From Psychrobacter sp. JCM 18901 (GTDB lineage Bacteria; Pseudomonadota; Gammaproteobacteria; Pseudomonadales; Moraxellaceae): 36,036 nucleotides of DNA. The stretch is taken from positions 1-36,036 of the forward strand of contig NZ_BAWH01000028.1 in NCBI RefSeq assembly GCF_000586435.1, read 5' to 3'. The notes beneath the pieces were generated by a model. It was not told where the DNA came from. It searched no databases and saw nothing but the letters and a program-made list of their open reading frames with translations. This document shows, piece after piece, positions 18,334 to 27,163 of the stretch (the stretch's first letter is position 1; every line of letters starts with the position of its first letter). A program made the position numbers and the translations under genes.

Positions 18334-19875
18334 TTACAATGGTTTTGAGAGTGGGCTTTTACTTTTAACTGTTACCACAAAGCCTGTTTCTGGTTGAGAG
18401 CGGTTGGCAAACGCTAAGGTGAGGTTGTGCAGCTCGGCGATTCGATTGGCGATTGACAGTCCTAGCCACTACCTAGTTGGGTTTGACCTGCTGGACGGTA
18501 GAAGCGTTCGCTCAGGCGCGCTAGCTGCTCTGGGTCTGCACCCAAGCCATTATCCACCACTTTAATATTATCAACATCTAACTGCAGTTCAATCAGACAG
18601 CCCTCTGGGCAATAGCGGATGGCATTGTCTAGTAAATTGCGGATTAATAGCTTAAATAATACTGGATTGATAAGAATGGGCAAAATATCGGCAGGATTGT
18701 CACAGTGTACGGTGCGTTTTAATTGAATGTGTTTTTCACGAGCCAAGCGGTTGACATCACTCAGTACAGAATCTGTGAGCATCAGCCAGTCTGGATGCTC
18801 TAATTGCTCAGGAGGCAACTGCTGTTGCGGCTCTATCTTGGCTAAAACCAATAATTGATCGACCAAATGGGTCGCACGCTCAATGCCATCGCTAATCTTT
18901 TGTGTGTGATAAAACAACTGATTGTCGTTTTCTATGCCAGACAGTTGTAATAGCTGCTGCTGTAACAAGTCTGCTTGTAGTTTGAGCGCAGCCAGTGGAC
19001 TACGCAGCTCATGAGAAGCATCAGCGGTAAAGCGTTGTTCACGTGCCAAGGTATCTGCCACTTTTATAAACAAAACGTTTAAAGCGGTCACCAAAGGCTG
19101 AATCTCTTTTGGTACGTCTGCTGTGATAGGACTATCATCTTGCAGCTTGCGCTGTTCCACCTCGGCACTGATTTGGCTTAACGGCATCAGTCCGTGTCGT
19201 ATCAATCCGATAGCCAAAATCATGAAGGAAAATAGCCCAATCAACATAGGCAACACTTGCACAGACATTGCTTCGACAATCATTTCTCGGCGAGAATCAA
19301 GGTTTTGACCAACAGCGATCACTCGGCCTTCATGCGTGTCATCGTAGCCATTGTCACCATTATAGTCATCATGCGCATAAAATAACCGCCAGCGTTTGCT
19401 AAAAGGGTTTAGGCGCTGATAAGCAGAGTTATATTCTTCTAAAAAAACCACGCTGGTCTGGCAGAAAAGAAAATGACTGACCATTTTCATCAGCCACTAA
19501 TAGATGTCCTTCTTTATCCCAAATGGCAAAGCCCATATAGTCATCTTCAGCATCACCCAGGTCACCTGACAGCTCTTTACTTTTTAAATTATATATTTTG
19601 GCAGCGGGCTTTTCGCTCTTTTCTCTATGATGCTCTCCTTTACCTTCCTCTTGGTCGCTGTCTTCTTGTTCTCCAGTTTTTGGATCCCCATCTTGTGAAT
19701 CACTGTCATCAGCAGATACGCCCATCAAATATCGAACCACTTGAGTGATTTGCGTGTCATTCATCTCATTAATTTCATGCCATAACCGCCAAGCAATAAA
19801 GCTCGATGTGATAAGCCATAGTAAGGGTAGACCAATGAGTAAAGAGATTAACAGCCGCTGCTGGATACTTTTCAT
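18334..19875 (-). CDS. QseC-like sensor histidine kinase (two frame breaks)
   Basis: Reconstructed length is about 513 aa. TM1 lies at about 9-30, a periplasmic sensor region follows, and TM2 (MLIGLFSFMILAIGLI) at about 207-224. Next come HAMP, the H-box FTADASHELRSPLAAL (about 280), the N-box LLDNAIRYCPEGC and the G-boxes VVDNGLGAD and GSGLGLSIANRIAELH. The break at A7 19441-19447 joins DQRGF to LEEYNSAYQ. A second at about 18470, where GGC TAG needs one more C, restores GSGLGLSIA and a C terminus ending at 18334. The sensor domain holds a very acidic, His-containing stretch (residues 55-89, including GEQEDSDQEEGKGEHHRE). It pairs with the response regulator 49 bp upstream. Confidence 0.85.
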
Positions 19876-19924
19876 AAGCTCACATGTTGCTCATATATTA
19901 AAAGCCAAATTGAACATAAACACT

Positions 19925-20596
19925 TTAATGGCTATGTGCTGGATTGAGATAGTAGCCGATGCCGCGTTTGGTTAAAATAAAATCATTGCCCAGTTTTTTG
20001 CGTAAATGATGGATATGCACTTCAATAGCATTACTCTCAATATCCTGTTGCCAACCATAGAGCTTGTCCTCTAAGCTGGCTCGACTATGAATCTGTTTAG
20101 GATGAGTTAGCATTTGCTCTAGTATGGCCACTTCTTTGATGGTTAGCTCAATGACTTGACCTTGATAAGAGACTTGGTGATTGTGAGGCCAATAAGCGAC
20201 TTCACCATAACGAATCTCAGGTTGGCTCCGTCCCTGACTACGCCGTATCAATGCTTGCAGACGGGCAACCACTTCATCTAGTGCAAATGGCTTGACTAGA
20301 TAATCATCTGCGCCTGCATTGAGTCCAGCCACGCGATTGGCAATCGCGTCACGAGCCGTAATAATCAACACCGGTGTGTCTAGCTGTTTATAGCGCCAAT
20401 TTTGTAGCACAGTCATACCATCACCTTTTGGCAACGTCAGATCGAGCAACACCGCATCAAACATATCCTCTTGCAGTGCCATTTCACCTTGCCTAGCATC
20501 ACTAAACCAATCGACCATCATGCCATGGCTTTTTAGCCCGACAACAATACCTTCAGCAATATTGCTATCGTCTTCTATTAATAGTATGCGTGCCAT
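19925..20596 (-). CDS. OmpR/PhoB-family response regulator (QseB-like)
   Basis: The ORF is intact at 223 aa. The receiver domain has the acidic pair E8-D9-D10, the phospho-acceptor D52 in VLLDLTLPKGDG, Thr in LIITARD and Lys in DDYLVKPFAL. The winged-helix DNA-binding domain covers about 125-220 (ELTIKEVAILEQML, SNAIEVHIHHLRKKLG, TKRGIGYYL). It lies 25 bp downstream of the b561 gene and 49 bp upstream of the kinase, all minus strand, so the operon probably regulates itself. Target sites were not identified by eye. Confidence 0.92.
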   Translation of the reverse strand: MARILLIEDDSNIAEGIVVGLKSHGMMVDWFSDARQGEMALQEDMFDAVLLDLTLPKGDGMTVLQNWRYKQLDTPVLIITARDAIANRVAGLNAGADDYLVKPFALDEVVARLQALIRRSQGRSQPEIRYGEVAYWPHNHQVSYQGQVIELTIKEVAILEQMLTHPKQIHSRASLEDKLYGWQQDIESNAIEVHIHHLRKKLGNDFILTKRGIGYYLNPAHSH

Positions 20597-20620
20597 GACT
20601 GTCCTGTTTCGTTGATTATT

Positions 20621-21224
20621 TTATCTTGGGCGACGCGTCGTTACCGTTTTATTACCGGTTATCATCGACTTAATCAGATTTTGCCGTTCCCAATAACTCA
20701 TGACAATCGCAGAGATAATGTGTAACGGGACAAGTGAGTATAAACTATTGGCAAGTATTTCATGAATTTCTTCAAGGATGTCTTTACTACCGAAAATTCT
20801 TGCCTCCATCAAATAACCACTCACGCCTAACCCTATAATCACGGCCCATAACAATAGCATCATAATGGCAGCCAATGGGTTATGACCAAGATGCTGCTCA
20901 TCCATACGGCGAGCACTTAAATCAGATAGGTGACGTTTAATACGAGACGATGTAGGAAAAAAAGTCACTGAAGCGTGCATAGCGAGTGCCAACTAAACCC
21001 CAAAGCAAACGTACAACCACTAACCCTACCACGGTATAACCGACATATTGATGCAGCTCACTGCCTTCTTCGGTAAAAAGCAAATTAGCAGTGATACCAG
21101 CCGCGACGGCCCAGTGAGTCACTCTGACCAAAATATCCCAAACTCGTACTTGTCTGGTTTTAGGAATGTTTGATAACAATATATCAGACTCGTGTGTCGG
21201 ATTCGTTGTACTGTTTTGGTCCAT
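20621..21224 (-). CDS. Cytochrome b561-type membrane protein (frame break)
   Basis: Reconstructed length is about 200 aa with four membrane segments. Candidate haem ligands are His in VRVTHWAVAAG, ELHQYVGY, HLGHNPLAAI, EIHEIL and VPLHIIS, the layout of bacterial diheme b561 / Ni-hydrogenase-type b subunits. The break is at A7 20957-20963; six instead of seven gives RFSDFFPTSSRIKRHL. The ATG at 21224 is preceded by GGGAG at 8 nt and is preferred to the GTG at 21233. It is the first gene of the seven-gene minus-strand operon and probably links the quinone pool to the extracytosolic redox proteins encoded downstream (inferred). Confidence 0.8.
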
Positions 21225-21233
21225 GGTCATCAC

Positions 21234-21766
21234 TCCCTTAATAGTTCGTTTATTTTTTTGACGATATAATTGCTAGACATCAAACCTAGGCGAGATACCG
21301 CTAGTAGGCTAGACGTTACATCATCTGCTCTACTGCTATTACAACAAACAAACCTTAAGGCTAGCTTAGGAAGCTAAAAACCAAACACTCATATAGTGAG
21401 TAATATGTCATGACATTTCTAGGTGGTGATAAAAAATACCGTTTAAAATACCGTTGCTAGCAACATTATTTTTTAAACGGCACAATATTAGAATAAAAGC
21501 TGAGACGAATCCAATAATTAATTTATCGTAGTTCGCCTTTAAAGCGTTTACGCACCTGATGCAAGTACAGAGCCGGTGCGACTCGCTACAGTAAGCTGCC
21601 AAGGTGCGAAACAGGTTCAGGCAATATCCAGCGTTTGCGTCGCTGCAAACCTTGATCGATCCGTTCGGCCATCCCTTCAGTACTGCGCATACTCCGGCAA
21701 TCCTCCCGATAAATAAGAACGCTTAGAAATAGAGATTAACTGCTAAACTATCAGCAGAAGAACCCT
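21234..21766. other. Operon upstream region and mobile-element debris
   Basis: Positions 21234-21400 should hold the promoter of the b561 operon, but no convincing −35/−10 pair was picked. From about 21408 to 21725 the minus strand has decayed coding-like sequence (listed separately). The last 40 bp lead into the IS407-type transposase; a small hairpin CTGCT…AGCAG sits near 21741-21758. Confidence 0.4.
21408..21602 (-). pseudogene. Possible IS5-type transposase C-terminal remnant
   Basis: Minus-strand frames read VRKRFK and, one frame over, ANYDKLIIGFVSAFILILCRLK. Together they resemble the C-terminal end of IS5-family transposases (K-R-F-K…R-Y-D-K-L…A-x-I…). Stops and shifts interrupt it. 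The adjoining 21605-21725 has an open minus-strand frame (SMRSTEGMAERIDQGLQRRK) that I do not recognise. The call is tentative and rests on a short motif only. Confidence 0.3.
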
Positions 21767-22033
21767 ATGAAAAAGATCCGCTTTAGCGACAACCAAATCG
21801 TCAACATCTTAAAGCAAGCAGAGCAAGGTGTCCCTATCACTGAGCTATGCCGTGACCACAATATTGGACAAAGCACCTTTTATAACTGGCGTTCTAAATA
21901 CGGCGGTATGGATGCCTCTTTAATCTCACGTCTTAAAGAGCTTGAAATTGAGAACGCTCGACTAAAGAAGATGTATGCCGATGAATGTCTTAAATCTGAC
22001 ATATTACAGAATGTCATGTCAAAAAAATGGTAG
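21767..22033 (+). CDS. IS407-group transposase OrfA
   Basis: The ORF is intact at 88 aa: a helix-turn-helix (FSDNQIVNILKQAEQGVPITELCRDHNIGQSTFYNWR), then a leucine-zipper-like helix (SRLKELEIENARLKKMYADE). It ends SKKW at a run of seven A (22021-22027) that overlaps the OrfB start, the usual −1 slip site producing OrfAB. The frame relation here is indeed −1, so this programmed site is intact. Confidence 0.85.
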   Translation: MKKIRFSDNQIVNILKQAEQGVPITELCRDHNIGQSTFYNWRSKYGGMDASLISRLKELEIENARLKKMYADECLKSDILQNVMSKKW

Positions 22034-22818
22034 CGCCATCAAGGCGCCGTGAGATGGCTTGTCACTACCTTGAAGAGCGTTTTATTAGCATACGCAGGGC
22101 TTGCCATATCTTTAACATCAGCGTCACTTGCTACTATCATAAGTCAGTTGCCTCTGATGAAAACAAGCTAATAGCGGATTTATTAATAGATCTGACGCAG
22201 AAGAATAAGAATTGGGGCTTTGGATTATGCTTTTTAAGTCTGTATAACTTTCTGGGGTTGCCCTACAACCACAAACGCGTCGTGTATCGCATCTACTGCG
22301 ATCTTGAATTGAACCTTAGAATCAAGCCCAAGCGCCGTATTAAACGTGACAAACCCATACCTCTAGCAGTACCTGATAGTATCAATCAAAGCTGGAGCAT
22401 GGACTTTATGCCTGATGCGCTAACCGTTGAGATTGACTTTTCACTACCTGCTCAAAGAGTGATACGCGGTCTGAATCAGCTGATTGAATATCGAGGCAAG
22501 CCTGATCAAGTGAGATGTGACAACGGTCCTGAGTGCATTAGTAATGCACTCAAAGACTGGGCACTAGAGCAAGATATTGCTATCAGATATATTGAGCCTG
22601 GTCATCCACAGCAAAATGCTTATGTAGAGCGCTATAATAGAACGATGCGGTATGATTGGTTAAACCAAGAGCTGTTTACTACTTTAGCTCAAGTCAGAGA
22701 ACAAGCAGAACACTGGTTGTACCACTACAATAACGAGCGCCCGAACATGGGCAATGGCGCTTTACGCCAATGCAGAAACTATTTCACGCAGCTTAATTCT
22801 ATTAGATTAGTGTCTTAG
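22027..22818 (+). CDS. IS407-group transposase OrfB with internal in-frame deletion
   Basis: The ORF is 263 aa. Catalytic residues remain: D in SWSMDFM, D in VRCDNGPE and E in NAYVERYNRT. Between the first two, family members have about 60 residues including a conserved N-V-I-D-D-(F/Y)-N-R-E segment. Here DFMPDALT runs straight into VEIDFSLPAQRV, so about 23 residues are missing near 22420-22428. A short repeat of GCGCTAACC-like sequence could have driven the deletion. The fold of the RNase H core should be disrupted, so the enzyme is probably inactive. Confidence 0.8.
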   Translation: MVAPSRRREMACHYLEERFISIRRACHIFNISVTCYYHKSVASDENKLIADLLIDLTQKNKNWGFGLCFLSLYNFLGLPYNHKRVVYRIYCDLELNLRIKPKRRIKRDKPIPLAVPDSINQSWSMDFMPDALTVEIDFSLPAQRVIRGLNQLIEYRGKPDQVRCDNGPECISNALKDWALEQDIAIRYIEPGHPQQNAYVERYNRTMRYDWLNQELFTTLAQVREQAEHWLYHYNNERPNMGNGALRQCRNYFTQLNSIRLVS

Positions 22819-23193
22819 GTTTGGGTGGGTTACCACTTGAATTAAACTTGGAATAGGTATGCCAATAACTAGTTCTGAATGAGCTGGTTCAGGCATTTCT
22901 GTTATTCGTGATGTTGAGGCATATTTATTTGATATAAGGCAAGGTACGGTAAAACGTACTATTTAGGCTTGGAAAACTATGGCTGCACCTAAGGTCTATT
23001 CATCATCGGATTACTCAGACAGTTGATTAAAAACCTACTCCTACACTAAATATTTGTATTTTTGATCTGTTTCTCAGCGACTGCAATGTACTAGCCAGAA
23101 CATAACTGCTTAGGTGATGATGACTTCGCTATCGAGGGACTGAAAATCTGATTATAATGAACGTATAAACTTACTTTTAAATATTAAAAACAT
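22819..23193. other. Intergenic, no gene seen
   Basis: Short frames with stops (for example VIRDVEAYLFDIRQGTVKRT near 22915-22970) may be decayed coding sequence, but no family is recognised. The region connects the IS407-type element to the junction repeat at 23254. Confidence 0.4.
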
Positions 23194-23244
23194 AAAAAAA
23201 GGTTGCCAATGCTATACCAAATATAGCCTCGGTAACCTTTTTTT
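23194..23244. terminator. Bidirectional terminator-like hairpin
   Basis: The stem GGTTGCCAATGCTAT / ATAGCCTCGGTAACC has three mismatches and is flanked by A7 and T7. It is related to the hairpin at 9728-9778; together with the following junction repeat the two regions align over about 95 bp. Confidence 0.65.
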
Positions 23245-23253
23245 AATTTGGCA

Positions 23254-23288
23254 TTTTACTTAGGTGATATTGTTAATATTGGGGTTTG
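23254..23288 (+). repeat. Junction repeat, copy B
   Basis: It has the same core as copies A and C (TTAATATTGGGGTTTG at its right end). It abuts the broken 3' end of the aldo/keto reductase gene, so it marks a rearrangement boundary. Confidence 0.75.
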
Positions 23289-23606
23289 AAAATGTTTTTT
23301 TCGTGAATGCCCTTGTGCATTGATGTCATTGTTCATGGCATATCCCACTTTAGTGGTGATAACCAAGTCATCTCTACGAGCGATACGGCGCAATACATTA
23401 CACACGACCTCTTCACCAGCGCCAAGAGAGTAAAAGTCGGCTAAATCGATGAAGTTAACACCCATATCGAGCGCATGTGCAATGATCGGCTCACTTTCTT
23501 TTTCGTTAAAGATCCAAGGTTTCCATTCTTTTGAACCCATATTCATGGTGCCAAGACAAAGGCGAGATACTTTTAGGCCAGACTGTCCGAGTTTGACGTA
23601 TTGCAT
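23256..23606 (-). pseudogene. Aldo/keto reductase, 3'-truncated
   Basis: The N-terminal part is a clear AKR: MQYVKLGQSGLKVSRLCLGTMNMG, the catalytic D/Y region VNFIDLADFYSLGAGEEVV and VITTKVGY. The family pattern continues GHSRK(N)IF; the A7 run near 23300 may be one base too long. Homology then stops at the junction repeat, whose sequence supplies the stop at 23256. About 105 of the usual 320-350 residues remain, so the TIM barrel and the C-terminal NADP-binding part are absent. It has no ORF partner on the other side of the junction in this window. It lies 88 bp downstream of the BCCT gene, on the same strand. Confidence 0.8.
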
Positions 23607-23693
23607 GTTTAATCCTTAAAGGTAGTCGTAGATATAGTTCTACTAGATAGTATGGTTACCGCATTTTTGAACGTGTTTTTACTGCCACTCTTT

Positions 23694-25273
23694 TTACGTT
23701 ATTGAGCGTGAAGGCTCACTAGTTTTCCTTACGTCAGTTGATAGCGTTGGCTTTAACTCAACAATATCCCCATTAATCTCAACCCTACGGGCCAGCTTCA
23801 AGAATGAAAGGCCTGCACCCAGTACAATCAACATGCCGGGTACACCGGACAAATTGAACAACATCTTGATGGCATCAGTACCGATAAAGCTCGCACTTAT
23901 CCAAGCGACAAAGGCCACGGCACAGCCCCAAATCGTTTTTACCCATATAGGAGACGTAAGGTTTTCTGCATCAACGCCTTGGATACACAGACCTCCAATC
24001 GCATCGGTCGTCGAATCGGCCGCTGTCACAAAGGTGATAAAGCAGGCAAATATGAATAGCGCGCTGAGTATAGTGCTACCAGGTAACTGATCGAACAGCA
24101 CATAAATCACCGAAGCAAAACCATTGTCTTGGTAAGCTTGGTACATAATGCCGCCCATGGTGGTATCAAAGAACAATGAAGAACCGCTGAATATACTGAA
24201 CCATACAAAGCCGAAAGCAGATGGCAACAGCAGATTGACCATGATGAACTGACGAACGGTATAGCCACGGGCAATTTTTCCAAGAAACAGACAGCTTAGT
24301 GGCGCCCAAGCAAACCAACTGGCAAAGAAAGCCACTGTCCACCAACCTGGCCATGGGTCATTGCCAGAAGCGCCTGTTACTAAGTTGCGTGCGAAAAAGT
24401 CAGAAAGATAAACCCCTAGCGACTCAACACCCAGCGACAAGATAAAGGTAGTAGGACCCACAATAAATATGAATATAGCGCCTACAAAGTAGAGCCAAGT
24501 GTTGATTCGAGCAAGGTTTTGGATACCACGGTGCAGTCCAGACGCAGCAGATATAAGCGCAGCCCCTATAATGACGATAGCGATAATTGCATACCCAGTG
24601 GTACTTTTCTGAATGCCTAGTACAGACTCCATGCCATCGCTTATCACCAATAGCCCAGAAGTCAATGTGGCAGACATACCCAGTACGACAGCAAATAGCG
24701 CTAAACCATCAACTATCTGACCACCAACACCATCAACCCAGCGCCCTAAAATTGGACGTAACATCGAACCAATAGAAAATGGTAACTTAAGATTATGGAA
24801 TGCTAAGGCAAATGCCAAACCAGCAACCGTATAAATTGAATAAGGGGTAATCGTCCAATGTACAAAGATAGTAGACATCGAAAAGCGCATCGCTTCAGGG
24901 CTTTCAGGATTATGCCTAAATATGCGGGGGGCTCATGATAGTGTAGAACTGGTTCGGCAACAGACCAAAATAGAATACCCATTGCAATAACTGTGGTTAG
25001 CGACACGGCAAACCAACGAAATGGGGTCAGCATTTGAGAGGCGTTTTCGCCGCCAATACGTACCCGCCCGATTGGGGCAAAAAAGGCGTACGCTGCGATA
25101 AACACCATGAATAAAGCACTAAGGTTGAATAACCAAGAAAGGTTAGTCATGATTATCGTGTTTAGGCTTGATGTGCCCGTGATAAAATTTTGTTTATCAA
25201 TGAGTGTGTAAGCGACGGTTAATACCAAGCAAACAAATGCGGGCCAAAAAGTCACTGGTCGTAATTTTGCCAT
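23694..25273 (-). CDS. BCCT-family transporter (frame break)
   Basis: Reconstructed length is about 526 aa with about twelve membrane segments. BCCT signatures are FWSVAEPVLHY(H)EPP, VHWTITPYSIYTVAGLAFA and the transport motif region FFASWFAWAPLSCLFLGKIARG, followed by FITFVTAADSTTDA. Substrates in this family are betaine, choline, carnitine or related osmolytes; which one cannot be told. The break is at the G6 run 24926-24931. One more C on the coding strand gives EPPRIFRHNPESPEAMRF and joins both frames. The ATG at 25273 has AAGGAAG at good spacing and is preferred over in-frame upstream starts. Confidence 0.85.
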
Positions 25274-25779
25274 ACAAACTTCCTTGTTATGGTTCTGATT
25301 ACGGTCAAGATTACTCCAAATCACAGACCATTGGAAAATGATATAAAGTCTGTCAACCATGACTAAAAGTAATGCCACAAAATATTAGGATATTTGTTAA
25401 GAGAGAGGTTCGCTTTAAGATGAGTATTAATAGATATGAAAATTGCCCAAAATTATGTTTCATAGCTTGTCACTATTAATTTTTTGGCCAGAGATGTATT
25501 AAGTAGTATTTATGAAAGAGGTTATTGGAAAGTAAATAGCTGTAGAGTAATTATTCTCAAATATCAAAATCGTAGTGATGTCATAGTTAAATACAATACA
25601 GTAATTATAAATATACTAAGCTAGATGGCTCAACCTCTTGTTACCGACCTCTGCTGTCGAATCCGTAGACATTAAATTTAGGGGTTATAATTTTAACGAA
25701 TTTTCTATTTACTGTTTATTTTTATTAGGGGATAGCTTTAAAATTAATATCGATAGCAAAGAATTACTCAATGCTAGAG
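25274..25779. other. BCCT upstream region, no gene seen
   Basis: The stretch is AT-rich. It contains the 30-bp dispersed repeat at 25646-25675 and runs to the left end of the IS630 element. No convincing promoter pair was identified for the BCCT gene. Confidence 0.4.
25646..25675 (+). repeat. 30-bp dispersed repeat, copy 2
   Basis: It matches 7909-7938 at 28 of 30 positions in the same orientation and lies 106 bp left of the IS630 element. Confidence 0.6.
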
Positions 25780-25781
25780 TA

Positions 25782-26695
25782 TAGTGTATTAAATATAAAA
25801 ATGTTATAAGATAAAACATCTCAATAGCTATATTTTTTTATTATGACCTACTCATTAGATTATCGTAAACAAGTTCTTGAAAGCTTAGAGAATGGTATGA
25901 CCTTTGCTGAGGCTGCCACTTTTATAACATCAGTCCAACCACCATTCAAAAGTGGAAGCAAAGGCTGCATAGTAAAACCACACGTAATGTTAAGCCATCA
26001 AAAATACCCAATGATGCGCTACGCAAAGATGTTGAAGATCATCCTGACGACTACCACTATGAAAGAGCAAGACGGTTTAACTGTACTGCCCCAGCCATTT
26101 GTAAGGCGTTAAAACGTTTAGGTATCAGTCAAAAAAAAGACTTTAGAACATCCAAAAGCGTGCCCGATCAAAAGAGCGATGTATCAGAGTAAGCTTGACA
26201 GATTTATTCAGCAAGGCTATCCCGTTGTATATATGGATGAGAGCGGCTTTGAGGCCGAGACTATTCGTTCTCATGGCTATGCACCGATTGGTAAACCTTG
26301 TATTGATCGCTATAACTGGCAAGGTAAAAAGCGGACCAATGTTATTGGTGCTTTGTATGAAAAAGTGCTGTTTGCACTGGATTACTTTGAGCACAACATC
26401 AACAGCAGCATATTCTACCACTGGTGCAAACATACACTAATTCCAAGTCTTAAAACAAAATGCGTGATTGTGATGGATAATGCTCGGTTTCACAAAAATA
26501 AACGCATTCAAAAGCTACTGAACAGGCATGGGCATCGCATTCTTTGGTTACCACCTTATAGCCCTGATCTAAACCCTATCGAGAAAAAAATGGGCACAAG
26601 TGAAGTTTCTACGCCAAGGCTGGATGGAGAATGACTTATCTAAATTGTTTTATGATATTTGTCCTAACCATAACAGTTTTATTTTGAACTGACTA
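25782..26695 (+). mobile_element. IS630-family insertion sequence
   Basis: It is flanked by TA at 25780-25781 and 26696-26697, the TA target duplication expected for IS630. Imperfect terminal repeats pair the left end (TAGTGTATTAAATATAAAAA) with the complement of the right end (TAGTCAGTTCAAAATAAAAC). The match continues into TGTTAT, with about six mismatches over 28 bp. The length is about 0.9 kb with one transposase gene. Confidence 0.7.
25843..26692 (+). CDS. IS630-family transposase (three frame breaks)
   Basis: Reconstructed length is about 283 aa. The N-terminal helix-turn-helix is YSLDYRKQVLESLENGMTFA then (Y)NISPTTIQKWK. The DDE catalytic domain has D in VVYMDESGFE, D in CVIVMDNARFHK and E in PDLNPIEKKWAQ. 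Breaks lie at the T4 run near 25919-25922 (five T give ATFYNISP), A8 26131-26138 and A7 26584-26590 (six A give IEKKWAQVKF). The reading ends HNSFILN at 26692. All three breaks are run-length changes, so the gene could be intact in the organism. Confidence 0.8.
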
Positions 26696-26869
26696 TAGAC
26701 CAAATATTAATCTAAACTATAACTTGTTGGGTGATAAACACCTCAATATTATGGTGTCCAAAATATAATTAACCTATCCCTTACCATGGAATTCTTTTAC
26801 TCTAATGATTCGAAAATCACCTAAATGCTATTGTTTACATAGTGCAGAAGACTGATGTATAAAATCCAC

Positions 26870-26903
26870 TTTTCTTAGGTGATGTTGTTAATATTGGGGT
26901 TTG
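26870..26903 (+). repeat. Junction repeat, copy C
   Basis: It has the core TTCTTAGGTGATGTTG then TTAATATTGGGGTTTG. Unlike copies A and B it has no GGTTGCC hairpin in front. On the right it runs into the hydrophobic reading frame. Confidence 0.7.
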
Positions 26904-27091
26904 ACGGCAGGGGTCACTCAGGCGTAAGCGCATTGGCATTGATACAAACGCTGATAATACTAACCGTTAAAAAGCTTAAAGTATGGCCAGCTATATTGGT
27001 TCTCGAAATACTTGTATATATAAGTCCACTTTTTTTTATAGTGAAAGGATTATGTAAAGAACAGGTACTTATTGCAAGTATTTTTTTCTAA
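26904..27091 (+). pseudogene. Possible C-terminal remnant of a membrane protein
   Basis: An open frame beginning inside junction repeat C encodes ALALIQTLIILTVKKLKVW and then AILVLEILVYISPLFFIVKG, two strongly hydrophobic segments, and stops at 27091. No ribosome-binding site precedes the available ATG at 26879, which lies within the repeat. I think it is the tail of a membrane-protein gene cut by the repeat, but a small real protein cannot be excluded. No family is recognised. Confidence 0.3.
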
Positions 27092-27115
27092 TTATTAGCT
27101 TTATAAAAACAAGAA

Positions 27116-27144
27116 TTCATATTTGAATGACTAAGTGCTAAAAT
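27116..27144 (+). promoter_or_regulatory. Candidate hipBA promoter
   Basis: The −35-like TTCATA (27116-27121) and −10-like TAAAAT (27139-27144) are separated by 17 bp. The −10 lies inside the palindrome at 27135-27157, a good arrangement for autorepression. Confidence 0.5.
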
Positions 27145-27157
27145 AGTATTTTAACAC
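27135..27157. promoter_or_regulatory. Candidate HipB operator palindrome
   Basis: The arms GTGCTAAAATA and TATTTTAACAC flank a single central base and pair at 10 of 11 positions. The site lies just upstream of hipB and overlaps the −10 element. Binding by HipB is inferred from the usual autoregulation of such pairs. Confidence 0.6.
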
Positions 27158-27163
27158 TCTTAT

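Larger units (their letters stand above)
21767..22818 (+). mobile_element. IS3-family (IS407 group) element, internally deleted; ends not found
   Basis: It consists of OrfA plus OrfB with an A7 overlap typical of the group. I could not find matching terminal inverted repeats: the sequence before 21767 and after 22818 does not pair convincingly. The ends may be lost or diverged. Together with the internal deletion in OrfB this suggests an inactive copy. Confidence 0.65.
26698..27163. other. Region between IS630 and hipB
   Basis: It contains the junction repeat copy C (26870-26903), a hydrophobic short frame listed separately, and the hipBA promoter/operator (27116-27157). Confidence 0.5.

Noticed and set aside
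26879..26903. ATG at 26879 as start of a 70-aa hydrophobic protein
   Set aside because: The start lies inside the dispersed repeat, lacks a ribosome-binding site, and the N-terminal part is repeat-derived.
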